Shown here piece after piece: positions 7,175 to 16,676 of a stretch of DNA of 64,000 nt. This DNA comes from Myxococcales bacterium 68-20 (GTDB lineage Bacteria; Myxococcota_A; Polyangia; Polyangiales; Polyangiaceae). The notes below the pieces were generated by a model. That model saw only the letters and a program-made list of their open reading frames with translations, was not told the origin of the DNA and made no database searches. The position numbers were made by a program, and so were the translations under genes. Position 1 is the first letter of the stretch; each line of letters starts with the position of its first letter. Location: NCBI GenBank assembly GCA_001899635.1, contig MKVQ01000031.1:1-64000 (forward strand). Reading direction: 5' to 3'.

Positions 7175-8986
7175 TCAATCCACGCGTGGAGGCGGAGCGT
7201 CGTTGACGGGCCGGCTGCCCATTCCGCCGGCGTAGCCGTAGCTTGCGTCCTTGCCGAGGCCCCACACGGTGACCGAGAAGGCGCCTTCGCTCTGCGCTTC
7301 GTGCCGGCCGTACCCGCACTCGCCCTTCGCGAACTTCTGGGAGACGAAGCCCTTCGTGAGCTCGACGTACGCATACTCGTATTCGCCGTTCTTCCCGAGC
7401 GGAGCGAAGCCGGTGATCTCCCCTGCGCACTCGAGGTTGACCGGGCGAAAGCCATTCGCGGTCTTCTTGCGAACGATCGTCAGCGTCGTGTCGGGGAACG
7501 TGTGGTCGGTGAAGAAGATGTACCGATCGAGGAACTGCTCCGACGGGACGATGTTGACGAAGTCGGGGTCGCCCATCGTCATCCCGCGACTGGGGGAGCC
7601 GCCGCCGTTCGTCGCGCCGGTCATGTGCACACCGACGTAGAACGGATGCTTCGAGTCCTGACTCCTCACCGTGACGAGTGTGTCGGTGTAGAAGTCCGCC
7701 GTCTGCCCGGCCGAGAGCGTGGCCGGCGCGCCCGGCGGCTTCTCCGGATCGTACGTGAGCACGGTGCCGTCGACGGCGCCGACGATGCTCCACGGGACGT
7801 TCTCCCGCGCGACGCTCGTCACGTTCAACGTGCGGGCCTTGAACGGCACCAGCGCGTACTGAGTGCCCCACTGTGAGAACGGCGCGATCTGTTGCTGGGT
7901 GAGGTCGCAGAACGGATCGTTGTTCGGGATGAAGGTGCAGGGCGAGCCACCGAACATCCCGACGGGCTTGCTCGCCGAGATCGGGCTCCCGGTGAGGTTC
8001 GCCGTCTGCGTCACCTGCAGCACCTGACCTCGAGAGAGCGTCCACGTGACCGGCGCGCCGGCGACCCCTGGAGCGACGCCGTCCCCCTGGCTGACGGCCT
8101 CGAGCGGCCGCATCGAGACCTTCGTGTCGTCTTCGTTCGCGACGATCTGGAGCGTGCGCCGATCGAGGTCCGAAGGCTGGAGCGTGCCGAACCTGCCGGT
8201 CGCGACGGCGATGTAGCTCTTGTCCCACGACGAAACCGGCAGAAGCAGCGTCGCCGTCGGGAAGAAGCTCTTGGCGCCTCCGTACGGGAAGATCGAGTAC
8301 GCGGCGACCGGCGCGTCCGACGTGATGTGGAAGGCGCGCGTCTTCACCGTCCCGTGACGGATCGGGTCACGCTTCACGGCTGGCACGATCCCGGCTGGGC
8401 ATCGCGTGGCCGCAGGATCGATCGGCGCCTCCGCCTGCGAGAGGAAGACGAGCGCCACCTCCCCCGGCGGGATCGGGCCTTCGAGCTTCGTGTACGACAG
8501 CTCCTTGCCGTTGCGCGTCGCCGTGTAGACGGACTGCGAGATGTCGAGCGGCGCCGAGTCGAAGTCGGCGCTCAGCTTCACGGAGCGATCCCATGTGTTC
8601 GCGATCATCGCGACGAAGCAGGCGCCGGGGCCTTGCTCGCCGTCATCTGGCGGGAGCGTCCAGAACGAACAGCCGGTCGACCCCTTCGAGAGCTCGGCGG
8701 CCTCACATGCGTCGATGCACTTGTCGATCCCGCAGCCCTGGTCCGGACCGCACTTCGCGACGGTCTCCACGGTGTCATTGCATTCCTTCATCACCGTCTT
8801 GAGGTCGGGCGAGCAACGGAACCCGCACACGCCAGCCTCCGGCAGCGAAGCATCGTCGCCATCGAAGGAGGCCGGTTCGCGATCCTCGAAGCGATCTCGA
8901 TCGCCCGAACATGCGCCGGCGAGGACGGCGGCGAGGACGGCACCGGAGATCAGAGCGGCAAAGCGGAAGCGAACGTCGATCATCAT
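7175..8986 (-). CDS. Lipoprotein, IgGFc-binding-protein-like (cassette 1, gene 5)
   Basis: About 603 aa. Signal sequence with lipobox (LAGAC near residue 26), then an acidic linker and a short Cys-rich region (VCGFRCSPDLK, CGPDQGCGIDKC). The rest is a large beta-rich domain of the IgGFc-binding type, found in many myxobacterial surface proteins; the end reads GEYEYAYVEL to YGYAGGMGS. The ligand is unknown, and IgG binding should not be assumed in a soil bacterium. Its closest relative here is the protein at 58582-60357, which shares the same end and spacing (TLTIVRKK / SLVIVRAK; NLECAG / WLECAG). It is the last gene of a five-gene run, 14 bp after the RCC1 gene. A GTG ending at 8992 is an alternative start. 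Confidence 0.8.
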   Translation of the reverse strand: MMIDVRFRFAALISGAVLAAVLAGACSGDRDRFEDREPASFDGDDASLPEAGVCGFRCSPDLKTVMKECNDTVETVAKCGPDQGCGIDKCIDACEAAELSKGSTGCSFWTLPPDDGEQGPGACFVAMIANTWDRSVKLSADFDSAPLDISQSVYTATRNGKELSYTKLEGPIPPGEVALVFLSQAEAPIDPAATRCPAGIVPAVKRDPIRHGTVKTRAFHITSDAPVAAYSIFPYGGAKSFFPTATLLLPVSSWDKSYIAVATGRFGTLQPSDLDRRTLQIVANEDDTKVSMRPLEAVSQGDGVAPGVAGAPVTWTLSRGQVLQVTQTANLTGSPISASKPVGMFGGSPCTFIPNNDPFCDLTQQQIAPFSQWGTQYALVPFKARTLNVTSVARENVPWSIVGAVDGTVLTYDPEKPPGAPATLSAGQTADFYTDTLVTVRSQDSKHPFYVGVHMTGATNGGGSPSRGMTMGDPDFVNIVPSEQFLDRYIFFTDHTFPDTTLTIVRKKTANGFRPVNLECAGEITGFAPLGKNGEYEYAYVELTKGFVSQKFAKGECGYGRHEAQSEGAFSVTVWGLGKDASYGYAGGMGSRPVNDAPPPRVD

Positions 8987-9000
8987 GGGCACTCGTCTCT

Positions 9001-10494
9001 TCAGAACACGATCTTCGTCGGCGTCGGGTGGGCGACCTTGTCGGGGATGCCGCCGAGCTCGCCTCGGGCGTTACCGCCCCAGCACTCGACGGAGCCCCCC
9101 TGGACGAGCGCGCAGACGGCGCTATGGCTCGCGACGACGTGCACGGCATGCGAGGTGAACGCGGTCGCAGGCGTGAAGAAGGCCGCGAAGTCGGTGATGC
9201 TTCCTCGCCCCAGAGCGCCGTTCGTGTCCTCGCCGCAACACTGAACCGTGCCGTCGGTCATTCGTATGCACGTGGTCTCGTGACCGACGGTGATCTGCTG
9301 CGGCCACGCCTTGGCGAAGACGGGGGCGTGCGCCGGCGTCTGCTTCTTGTCCGGCAGACCGTTGCACAACGCACCCGTGAAGCTGTGCCCCCAGCAGTAG
9401 ACCTCACCGTTCGCGATCGCGCACGCGTGCGCGTGGGGCGCCGACTGCCCGATTGGACGGTCCCCCGCGCTCGCTTTCGCGTTCGGCTCGCGCCAGAGGA
9501 TCGGCGAGACGGCGAGGCTCGTCACCTTCGCGAGCTCCTCGATGCGCTGCGGCTCGAGGTCGGGGCTCCTCGATGAGATGCGCCCGGAGACGAGACCATC
9601 GTCGCCGGCGATCGCGCCCCAGCTGAAGACATCACCCGTCGTCGTGAGGGCGAGCGTGGTCCTCGTGCTGCCGTACGTCTTCGCGAAGGCAGCCGTGTCG
9701 ATCGCGGCGATGCCGGGACCGAGGATGACCGGAACGTTGTCCTCGCCCGGACCGCCCCCATCGGGACGAGCGAGCTTGAGGTAGTAGTCGTCGCCCCAGC
9801 ACGCGAGCTTGCCCGTGGTGAGCGACGCGCAAGCGCTCCAGGTGCCGACGTCGACGCGCGTCGCCGATTCGCCGCCGAGGGCGACGGGCGCGGGGGTTGG
9901 ATGACGATCTTCGTCGGCCACACCAGGGCTCTCTTCCAGACCAAGCTCGCCCCAGGCATTGGAGCCCCAGCAGTGAACGCTGCCATCGGCGAGGAGGGCA
10001 CAGGTCGTGCGCGCGGCCGCGCTGATCTGGGTGACATTCGACAGGCCGACGACCGGCGGGATGGCGCCGGCGTCGCCTGCGTCGGGACGGTTCTCGCCGT
10101 CCGGCGCGCCGCGACCGAGCTGGCCCCAGATGTCCTCCCCCCAGCAGCGCACCGTGCTGTCGCTCATCCGCGCGCAGAAGTGATCGCCGCCCGCGACGAG
10201 CTGCACGACGCACGGCGTGACCGTGCACGTCACCTGTTCTTCCGTCGGGTCGAAGGGCGGCCGTGCGCCGACCGTGGGCCCGGCGTCCCCGTTCCCTGGC
10301 GGCGGCGGCAGGCTCGCCTCGTTGCCGGAGTCGGTCTCGATTCGCGCTCGTTCCGCACCGTCATCGCTGCTGCACGCGGCGATACCGACCATCGCCGAGA
10401 CAGCCACGAACGACGCCCCCATCGTCCCGAGCGCAAGGCTTCGAATGCGAGCTCTCATCGCGGTCCTGTTCGTGTTCGTGTTCGCGTTTCGCAT
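9001..10494 (-). CDS. RCC1-repeat lipoprotein (cassette 1, gene 4)
   Basis: About 497 aa. Signal peptide with lipobox (VGIAACSS), an Asp/Gly/Pro-rich spacer, then RCC1-type repeats recognisable by CxWGxNxxGELG, for example VRCWGEDIWGQLG, VHCWGSNAWGELG, VYCWGHSFTGALC and VECWGGNARGELG. Six to seven blades are expected to form a propeller on the cell surface. RCC1-like propellers bind proteins; no enzymatic residues are evident. The start chosen has GAGGGA five bases upstream and lies 22 bp after the previous gene; an internal ATG ending at 10458 is possible. Homologue in cassette 2: 57200-58585. Confidence 0.82.
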   Translation of the reverse strand: MRNANTNTNRTAMRARIRSLALGTMGASFVAVSAMVGIAACSSDDGAERARIETDSGNEASLPPPPGNGDAGPTVGARPPFDPTEEQVTCTVTPCVVQLVAGGDHFCARMSDSTVRCWGEDIWGQLGRGAPDGENRPDAGDAGAIPPVVGLSNVTQISAAARTTCALLADGSVHCWGSNAWGELGLEESPGVADEDRHPTPAPVALGGESATRVDVGTWSACASLTTGKLACWGDDYYLKLARPDGGGPGEDNVPVILGPGIAAIDTAAFAKTYGSTRTTLALTTTGDVFSWGAIAGDDGLVSGRISSRSPDLEPQRIEELAKVTSLAVSPILWREPNAKASAGDRPIGQSAPHAHACAIANGEVYCWGHSFTGALCNGLPDKKQTPAHAPVFAKAWPQQITVGHETTCIRMTDGTVQCCGEDTNGALGRGSITDFAAFFTPATAFTSHAVHVVASHSAVCALVQGGSVECWGGNARGELGGIPDKVAHPTPTKIVF

Positions 10495-10516
10495 CGCGTC
10501 CCTCACGTTTCCTCGG

Positions 10517-11704
10517 CTAGGGCTTCTTCGCCGGGTCGAGGTGGAGGGCGATGTCATCGCCGACGAGCCAGACGTCCCCCGGCCCCTTCGCCCACGTGCC
10601 GTAGAAGGGAGCGATGACCGGATAGCGGGTCACCGTGATGGCCGCGTCGACCCATTCCGTGCCGTTCCAGCGACGGATGCGCCCGTACTCGCCTGCGGTC
10701 CACGCATCGTTGGGCGAGACGGCGCTGATCGCGTTCGTGGCCGGATCCTCGTACGTGCCATCGAGCTCCGACGACCACGTGAACGTCTGGCCGTCGTCCG
10801 CGCTCGTCCCGCGAACGAAGATGGCCTGACCTCCGGTCGTTCGCGCATGGACGAGCATGTTCGTATCGGAGCTCATCGCGACGCTGGTGACCGCCCCGAG
10901 CACGTCGAACTCGTCGAACGGCTTCGGATGCCCCGGAAGAGTGAGGACATCGAAGGTCGACGCTCCCCCAGGAGCTCGCCGGAAGACGGTGCCCATCTCG
11001 AGGAACACGTCCGGGTCGAGCGTCGTCCCCGCGAGCCAGACGCCCGTCGCGGCGCTGCCCCACACGTGGGAAAACCGGATCTCCGGCGCCGAGGTCGAGA
11101 CCGGATCGGCGACCCAACCTCCGCCTGCACCGTAGTGCAGGACACGCGAGCGAGGAGACTCCCCGTCGTCCGGCAGCACCAGGACGGCCCAGACGTCAGC
11201 CGCGCTCGCCCCCCAGATCGACACCACCGTACCGGTCGGCGTGGTCGAGGGCGCGAAAGCCAGCGCCGCCGGGCTCGTGCCGGTGCCATGGAAGAGCCCG
11301 TTGTCCCCACCGACCCAGAGATCGGTCGGGCCGCTCCCCCACACCGTGGTGAGCGGGCCGAGGCCAGATACATGCACTGTCCATGCTTTTCCGTCCCAGC
11401 GCAGGATCGCGCCCTGGTCGCTGACGGCCCACACTGCTCCCTGGCCGTCACCCCAGACGCCTCGCAGCGTTTGGTTCTTCGGCAGCACGGTGTGGCAGTA
11501 GCCCTCGTCCGAACAATCGCGCGGCGGCGCGGCGGCGTCGCCGTCAGGACCGGCTTCCGGCACGGCGCCGTCGACGGCCGGCAGCGTTCCAGCGTCCAGG
11601 TCGTCTCTCGGCGGAGCGCCGTTCTCGGCCTCTGCACACGCGACGAACACACTGACGAGCCCCAGCGCCATGCAGGCGGCGGGCACTCGAAGGATCGAGC
11701 TCAC
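10517..11704 (-). CDS. Lipoprotein with VWG-type beta-propeller repeats (cassette 1, gene 3)
   Basis: 395 aa. Lipoprotein signal (LVSVFVACAE), Asp/Ala/Pro-rich linker, then a pair CSDEGYCHTVLP and repeats of the form LRGVWGDGQGAVWAVSDQGAILRWDG, TTVWGSGPTDLWVGGD and GTWAKGPGDVWLVGDD. These 40-50 residue repeats are common in myxobacterial lipoproteins and resemble BNR or WD blades. Function unknown. It starts with GTG, and its GTGA overlaps the stop of the preceding gene. It pairs with the protein at 55900-57225: both open with CSxxGxC and end in a WxVGDxxALH motif. Confidence 0.78.
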   Translation of the reverse strand: MSSILRVPAACMALGLVSVFVACAEAENGAPPRDDLDAGTLPAVDGAVPEAGPDGDAAAPPRDCSDEGYCHTVLPKNQTLRGVWGDGQGAVWAVSDQGAILRWDGKAWTVHVSGLGPLTTVWGSGPTDLWVGGDNGLFHGTGTSPAALAFAPSTTPTGTVVSIWGASAADVWAVLVLPDDGESPRSRVLHYGAGGGWVADPVSTSAPEIRFSHVWGSAATGVWLAGTTLDPDVFLEMGTVFRRAPGGASTFDVLTLPGHPKPFDEFDVLGAVTSVAMSSDTNMLVHARTTGGQAIFVRGTSADDGQTFTWSSELDGTYEDPATNAISAVSPNDAWTAGEYGRIRRWNGTEWVDAAITVTRYPVIAPFYGTWAKGPGDVWLVGDDIALHLDPAKKP

Positions 11705-12924
11705 TGAGAACCTCCCGCATCGCCGAGCTTGGCGCCCGTGTAGTGGAGCGCGACGCCGTCACCGACGATCCAGACGTCGTCGCGAGCGCTTCCCCAAACT
11801 CCGTAGAGCGTGGGCTTCTTGCCGACCGGGAATGCCGCGGCCGTCTTCGTCCACGCCTTGCCGTCGTAGTGGAGGATGGTGCCGACGTCGCCGACCGCCC
11901 AGACATCGTCGGCGGCGGAGCCCCAGACGGCACGCAGGCGCTCGCTCGTCGGAGACGGAACGACCTCCAGCTTCGTCACCGTTGCGCTCGTTGCGTGGCG
12001 GATCGACCCCATGTCACCGACCGCCCAGATGTCGTTCGCCGAGCTGCCCCAGATCGCGCGGAGAGCGACCGCCGACCGACTGTCGACCTCGGTCCACGTG
12101 AGCGCGCCGCCGTCGGCGCCGCCGCTCCCGTGCAACGTGAGACCGAGCTCCCACTTCTTGTGGAGCGAGTTGTCGGCGACGAGCCAGACGTCCTCCGGAC
12201 CGCTGCCCCAGATGCCGTACACGTTGGCCGTGCCGGGGATGCCTACCCAGTCGAAGGAGCCGTCGGGGAGCAGATGCCTGACGAAGGCGTTGCTCGCGAC
12301 GAAGTCCTCGGTGTCCGGGACAGGCAGGTAGAAGGACTGACCTGCGATGCGGAGATCGCCGGCCTTCGTTCCCCAGATCGCGAAGACGGGTGCGTCGTTG
12401 TCTTTGTCGAGGGGGAGCGGGACGCGCTCCCACTCGGTGTCCTTGCCGGCCCAACCCGCGCTGCGGAAGACGGCGTCGGTCGAGCTCGCCACCCAGACGT
12501 CATTCGGACCGCTTCCCCAGACGGTGTTGAAGGTGTTCTTCACTGCCGTCGGCGTGGCCGTCCATGCGGTTCCGTCCCAGTGAACGATCGTTCCACCCGA
12601 ACCGACGGCCCAGACGTCGTTCTTGCTCGCTCCCCATACCGCGGTGAGCGCGTAGAACCCGGACACGGTGGTCGGCACCGGACACCACGGGGCTTCATCG
12701 CACGACAGCGGGCGCGCGACGCAGTCGTCGTCCGAAGGATCGCAACCCGCGTCGGGCCCCGCGTCTCGGTTCCCAGCGTCCGCTCCGCCGCCATCGAGGG
12801 AGAGCGAATCATCGGGCGCGCTCGGTTGGTCGACATGCGACTCGGCACAGCTCGCGAACGCGGGCACGAGGGCGAGCGCGAGCAGCGCGGAGGCGCCGAA
12901 GAAGGATTTGTCCCTGACACGCAT
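11701..12924 (-). CDS. Lipoprotein with VWG-type beta-propeller repeats (cassette 1, gene 2)
   Basis: About 407 aa. Signal and lipobox (VPAFASCAE), then a Gly/Asp spacer with a few Cys and propeller blades such as LTAVWGASKNDVWAVGSGG, NTVWGSGPNDVWVAS, RAIWGSSANDIWAVGD and RAVWGSAADDVWAVGD. The ATG ending at 12924 overlaps the stop of the Cys-rich gene (TGATG), so translation is coupled. The frame stays open upstream inside the preceding gene, but that part is Arg-rich shadow. No catalytic motif. Counterpart in cassette 2: 54680-55903. Confidence 0.8.
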   Translation of the reverse strand: MRVRDKSFFGASALLALALVPAFASCAESHVDQPSAPDDSLSLDGGGADAGNRDAGPDAGCDPSDDDCVARPLSCDEAPWCPVPTTVSGFYALTAVWGASKNDVWAVGSGGTIVHWDGTAWTATPTAVKNTFNTVWGSGPNDVWVASSTDAVFRSAGWAGKDTEWERVPLPLDKDNDAPVFAIWGTKAGDLRIAGQSFYLPVPDTEDFVASNAFVRHLLPDGSFDWVGIPGTANVYGIWGSGPEDVWLVADNSLHKKWELGLTLHGSGGADGGALTWTEVDSRSAVALRAIWGSSANDIWAVGDMGSIRHATSATVTKLEVVPSPTSERLRAVWGSAADDVWAVGDVGTILHYDGKAWTKTAAAFPVGKKPTLYGVWGSARDDVWIVGDGVALHYTGAKLGDAGGSQ

Positions 12925-14135
12925 CAAAACACCGTCCCCGCGTCGCACTCGGTCATGAGGCACTTGCCTTCGATGCAGGGCTGTCCGCCGGCGACGTCGC
13001 AGGCGTTGCCGCATGTGCCGCAATTGCCGGGATGAGCCATCACGTTCGTCTCGCAACCGTCGCTCGGGTCGCCGTTGCAGTCGGCGAAGCCGGGGAGGCA
13101 GTCGAGCTCGCAAATGCCTTTGCGACACGCGCTCACCTGGTTCGGGCCGGCGCCCTGGCAGAACCGGGAGCACGATCCACAGGCCATGACGTCGTTCAGC
13201 AGGTCGCGGCACTGGCCGAACGGGCAGAGCACCTTGCCGAAGCGAACGCACGGGACGGCGCACTCGGGGCCGTTACCCTCGTTGACGCACTCCTCACCCG
13301 CCTTGCACTTGATCCCGCAGCCTCCGCAGTTGTTCGGATCCGTGCGGACGTCGGGCACCTCGCAGCCGTCCGAGTTGCATCCCGGCTGGCCGAGGTCGCC
13401 ATTGCAGTCGGCCGTGGGCATCTTGCACTTGGGGGTGCCGCACACGCCTCCGTAGCAGCCGTAGTAGGCGCCGTTGGGGAGCTCGCCGCACGTGCCGCCC
13501 TCGGGATCGCAAGGCTGATCGCAACCGTTGCAGTGGTTGTCGTCGGTCTTCGGGTCGACGCACTGCCCATGGCAGACGATCTCCCCCGGCTCGCAGCCAC
13601 ATACTCCGTCGATGCACGGCTCGCCCGGGGCGCATGCGTTCCCGCATGCACCGCAGTGCTTCACGTTCGTGAGGACGTCGGCCTCGCAGCCGTTGTCGAC
13701 CTTGCCATCGCAGTTGCGCCAGTCCTTCTGGTTTCCGGGATCGTAGGGACTGAAGCACTCGAGCTCGCACGTCCCCTCGACGCACCGCGAGCTCATGTGG
13801 ATGGGCGCGTAGAGGAGGCACTTGTTCCCGCACCCGCCGCAGTTGTCGGGATCCCGCTTCAGATCCGCCCCGCACTTGTAGGCGGGCCCCGTTCCGTCCG
13901 CACACGTGGCGAACCCTTCGGGACACGCGGTCGCGATGCAGGCGAGCTCGTGGACCGGGGCGTCGACCACGGCGGCATCCCCACCGTCCGCAGGCGCCGC
14001 CCCGAAGCCGGAGGGACCGGCATCGACCGCGTCGACCCCCCTGTCGACGGAGCTACCGCATGCAGCGACGACGACGATCAGCACGGCCCCGGTCAGGGTG
14101 ACCGTGAGGAGTTGCTTCGATGATGAAGGGAACAA
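12924..14135 (-). CDS. Cys-rich lipoprotein with six NCGGCG repeats (cassette 1, gene 1)
   Basis: About 403 aa. The start is inferred as TTG ending at 14135, preceded by GGGAGGGCTCC; no ATG or GTG lies near the signal peptide. The signal LLTVTLTGAVLIVVVAAC gives a lipoprotein. The mature part holds six cysteine motifs (NCGGCGNKC, HCGACGNAC, HCNGCDQPC, NCGGCGIKC, ACGSCSRFC, NCGTCGNAC) separated by CNGD/GCE elements. These modules are abundant in Polyangiales surface proteins and are probably disulfide-knotted stalks; some databases mislabel them as tryptophan synthase. Function unknown. It is the first gene of the five-gene cassette, with its homologue at 53445-54683. Confidence 0.8.
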   Translation of the reverse strand: MFPSSSKQLLTVTLTGAVLIVVVAACGSSVDRGVDAVDAGPSGFGAAPADGGDAAVVDAPVHELACIATACPEGFATCADGTGPAYKCGADLKRDPDNCGGCGNKCLLYAPIHMSSRCVEGTCELECFSPYDPGNQKDWRNCDGKVDNGCEADVLTNVKHCGACGNACAPGEPCIDGVCGCEPGEIVCHGQCVDPKTDDNHCNGCDQPCDPEGGTCGELPNGAYYGCYGGVCGTPKCKMPTADCNGDLGQPGCNSDGCEVPDVRTDPNNCGGCGIKCKAGEECVNEGNGPECAVPCVRFGKVLCPFGQCRDLLNDVMACGSCSRFCQGAGPNQVSACRKGICELDCLPGFADCNGDPSDGCETNVMAHPGNCGTCGNACDVAGGQPCIEGKCLMTECDAGTVF

Positions 14136-14504
14136 GGAGCCCTCCCGGGGAGCTCGATGAACCCTCCGGTGAAACGTTCGACTTCGTGCAGAGCGGAGCA
14201 GCGCACCGGCGGAAATGCCGGCGTGGAGTACCTCTCGAGACGCCCCAAAGGGCGACGCGCCGGGTTCGTGACGGGCACGATCCTGCGCGGCGACGTCACA
14301 TTGACGCCCCGAACCGCTCATGCGCGCAGGCGCTTCGTTTCATCAATGAAAGTGACCGGCGCGCGCAGAAACCGGCGCGCTCACTGAAAGTGCGGGCGGT
14401 GAGCACGGCCGGCGAGACGTCGGCGGTCGTCCCCGGAGCGAGCGGCACGATCGCTGCACATGCCCTCTTCATCCCCGGGGGGAATCGAGAGGAACGCCAA
14501 CACC
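14136..14504. other. Intergenic region upstream of cassette 1
   Basis: A 369-bp divergent gap that must hold the promoter of the minus-strand cassette. Candidate sites seen: TTTCAT-CA-ATGAAA (14338-14351), a 6-bp inverted repeat, followed at once by two AGTGA/TCACT-flanked GC-rich blocks (about 14352-14390). No sigma-factor gene is adjacent, unlike cassette 2. No coding sequence is convincing. Confidence 0.4.
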
Positions 14505-14792
14505 ATGACCATTCGCCGTCGCTTCGATGCCCAGTTCTGGCTCGCCGTCACCGTGCTGCTGGCTGGCTCCGTGGGCTGCTTCGGCTATGCGGGGATGCTG
14601 CTCGACACCGACGGCGCGTCGACGCGCCACGGAGCCGACGGCCGCCCCTCGAACCTCTGCTCCCCGATGGCGTTCCAGCGCTGGATGCCCGGCCCCTCCT
14701 CTGCGATTGCGATCGCGCGATCGCAGGCAGGACCGTCTGCGAGGAGCAGCGGCTCCGTCGACGCTCCCGTCGTGGCGGTCTCCCCCCGCTGA
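14505..14792 (+). CDS. Possible small lipoprotein
   Basis: About 95 aa. The ATG at 14505 follows GAGAGGAACG. The N-terminus (RRRFDAQFWLAVTVLLAGSVGC) is a good lipoprotein signal with Cys near residue 25. The remainder is low-complexity (Ser, Ala, Arg) and matches no family I know. The GC-rich context makes chance ORFs common, so the support is mainly the signal sequence and ribosome binding site. Confidence 0.4.
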   Translation: MTIRRRFDAQFWLAVTVLLAGSVGCFGYAGMLLDTDGASTRHGADGRPSNLCSPMAFQRWMPGPSSAIAIARSQAGPSARSSGSVDAPVVAVSPR

Positions 14793-14862
14793 CGCTGCGG
14801 CACGAGTCCGGGCCAACTCGATGACAGCAACGAGCCCGTACGCGTTAGCATCGAAGCCCACC

Positions 14863-15555
14863 ATGTCGAAGAAGACCATCATCGTGTGCGGATACGGTCC
14901 CGGAATCTCGAACGCGATCGCGGAGCGCTTCGGACGCGAAGGCTTCTCCGTCGCGCTCGTGGCGCGCAACCAAGAGCGACTCGCCGCCGGCGTGAAGGCG
15001 CTCCGCGACAAGGGGATCGAGGCGGCAGCGTTTCCCGCCGACCTCGGCGATGCTGCCGCGATTCGCGGCGTGGTCGAGAAGGTGCGCACCACGTTCGGCC
15101 CCGTCACCGTCCTCCAGTGGAACGCGTACGGCACCGGTGCCGGCGACCTGACGACCGCGAGCGCGGCCGAGCTGCGCGGCACCCTCGACGTCCCCGTCTT
15201 CGGTCTGCTCTCTGCTGTGCAGGAGGTGTTGCCGGATCTGCGCAAGGAGAAGGAGTCCGCGCTCCTCGTGACCAACGGCGGGCTCGGGTTCTACGATCCC
15301 AACGTCGACGCGATGGCGGTGCAGTGGGGCGTGATGGGCCTCGCCGTCGGCAACGCCGCCAAGCACAAGGTGGTGGGCCTCCTCTCCGAGAAGCTGAAGA
15401 GCGACGGCATCTACGTCGGCGAGGTGGTCGTGATGGGAACGGTCAAGGGCACGGCCTTCGACCAGGGCAACGCCACGATCGAGTCGGCCAAGGTCGCCGA
15501 CACGTTCTGGACCCTCTACCGCGAACGAAGCACGGTCAGCACCAACGTCGGCTGA
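14863..15555 (+). CDS. SDR-like protein with altered nucleotide and active-site motifs
   Basis: 230 aa. Overall Rossmann layout of a short-chain dehydrogenase: first strand IIVCGYGPGISNAIAERFG, then SVALVARNQERL, and a central VLQWNAYGTG where NNAG is expected. The canonical TGxxxGxG is replaced by GYGPGIS. The catalytic YxxxK is absent: the corresponding helix reads VGNAAKHKVVGLL, with no Tyr four residues before Lys. It may be a non-catalytic or divergent SDR. The start ATG is inferred from the conserved MSKKTIIV opening. Neighbours give no pathway clue. Confidence 0.7.
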   Translation: MSKKTIIVCGYGPGISNAIAERFGREGFSVALVARNQERLAAGVKALRDKGIEAAAFPADLGDAAAIRGVVEKVRTTFGPVTVLQWNAYGTGAGDLTTASAAELRGTLDVPVFGLLSAVQEVLPDLRKEKESALLVTNGGLGFYDPNVDAMAVQWGVMGLAVGNAAKHKVVGLLSEKLKSDGIYVGEVVVMGTVKGTAFDQGNATIESAKVADTFWTLYRERSTVSTNVG

Positions 15556-15585
15556 GCCACCACGAGCGGAGCGCGTGCGTGCCCG

Positions 15586-16614
15586 TTACTTCGCGCGGCG
15601 GAGTACAAGGGCACGCACGGGATCGCCCTTCGCCTGGATGGTGACGATGGCGTCGGGACCGAGACGCCCAGCCCACATGCCGCTGGGCGCCGGCTTGGGG
15701 AGCAGCGTCCCGCGAATCGCGCTGACGTCGAAGCGCATGACGACGTCGTCCCCCGTCTCGGCGTCCTCTCCGTCGACGAGGATGTCGTAGCCGAGGACCG
15801 CTCCGGAGAAGCTCGAGACGAAGTCGTCGGCGAATTGGACCGAGGAGAGCTCGTCGAGCGTGGGCCACCCGTGTGTACGGAGCTCGTCCGCCTCGGCGAG
15901 ATGAACGCGCATCGCGTCGGCGGAGAACCCGACGAAGCCGGCGGCAATGCCGCCCGAATCGAGCGCGCTCGGGACCGCCGAGACGGCGTCACCGGCGAAG
16001 CCGGCGACGCGCGCGAACGAGCCCTCGTCGCCACATGCGGCGAGGAGAAGGATCGCGTCGTCTTTGGGATGAACGTGGAGCTCGTGGAGCGCGGGCCGGG
16101 GAAACGGCGCGCTGCGGAGGACACCGACGACCTCGAGCGAAGCGACGTCGACGAGCGCGATCACCGTCTCCGTCGCGCTCTCCGCGGAGATCCAGAGGCG
16201 GCGGCCGGTTCGATCGAACGCGATCGCCTGCACATCGTGGCCCGCGCCGAGGAGCACATCGTTCCGAACACGCTTGCGCTCACCGGACGCGTCGAGCGTG
16301 GCGACCACGCTTGCGTCGCCGGCAATGCCTGCCACGGCGAGCAGCGCGCCGCCCTTGGCGAGCGAGAACTTCGTCAGGCCGGCGCGGCGTGCCCCTGCCT
16401 CCTCCGACGCGGACAAGCCGGAATCGAGCTCGAGATCGGGAGGAAGCGTGAAGCTCGTTCCCTCGACGACGCGCTCCCCCTCGAGACCTCGCGTCGCGAT
16501 CGTCTTCGCGGACGATGCGTAGGCAAGACAGTCACCGCTAGCCGCGAACGCGATCCACGGCCACTCGAGCTTGGCGTGCACGACATCGAAGGCGGCGATC
16601 TCTCGAAAGCGCAT
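15586..16614 (-). CDS. Beta-propeller (WD40-like) protein
   Basis: 342 aa without a signal peptide, so probably cytoplasmic. The sequence alternates short strands and turns in 40-50 residue blocks (for example DVQAIAFDRTGRRLWISAES, LHELHVHPKDDAILLLAAC, AAGFVGFSADAMRVHLAE), the pattern of a quinoprotein-like or WD40 propeller. No enzymatic motif is recognisable. It is convergent with the SDR-like gene and lies downstream of selO on the same strand with a 62-bp gap. Function unknown; a scaffold role is a guess. Confidence 0.6.
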   Translation of the reverse strand: MRFREIAAFDVVHAKLEWPWIAFAASGDCLAYASSAKTIATRGLEGERVVEGTSFTLPPDLELDSGLSASEEAGARRAGLTKFSLAKGGALLAVAGIAGDASVVATLDASGERKRVRNDVLLGAGHDVQAIAFDRTGRRLWISAESATETVIALVDVASLEVVGVLRSAPFPRPALHELHVHPKDDAILLLAACGDEGSFARVAGFAGDAVSAVPSALDSGGIAAGFVGFSADAMRVHLAEADELRTHGWPTLDELSSVQFADDFVSSFSGAVLGYDILVDGEDAETGDDVVMRFDVSAIRGTLLPKPAPSGMWAGRLGPDAIVTIQAKGDPVRALVLRRAK

Positions 16615-16676
16615 GGCCGGTAGCTACGCGATCTTCCGCAGCGAAGCGAGAGCGCTCGAGCCCGAGGCGCGTCTCT

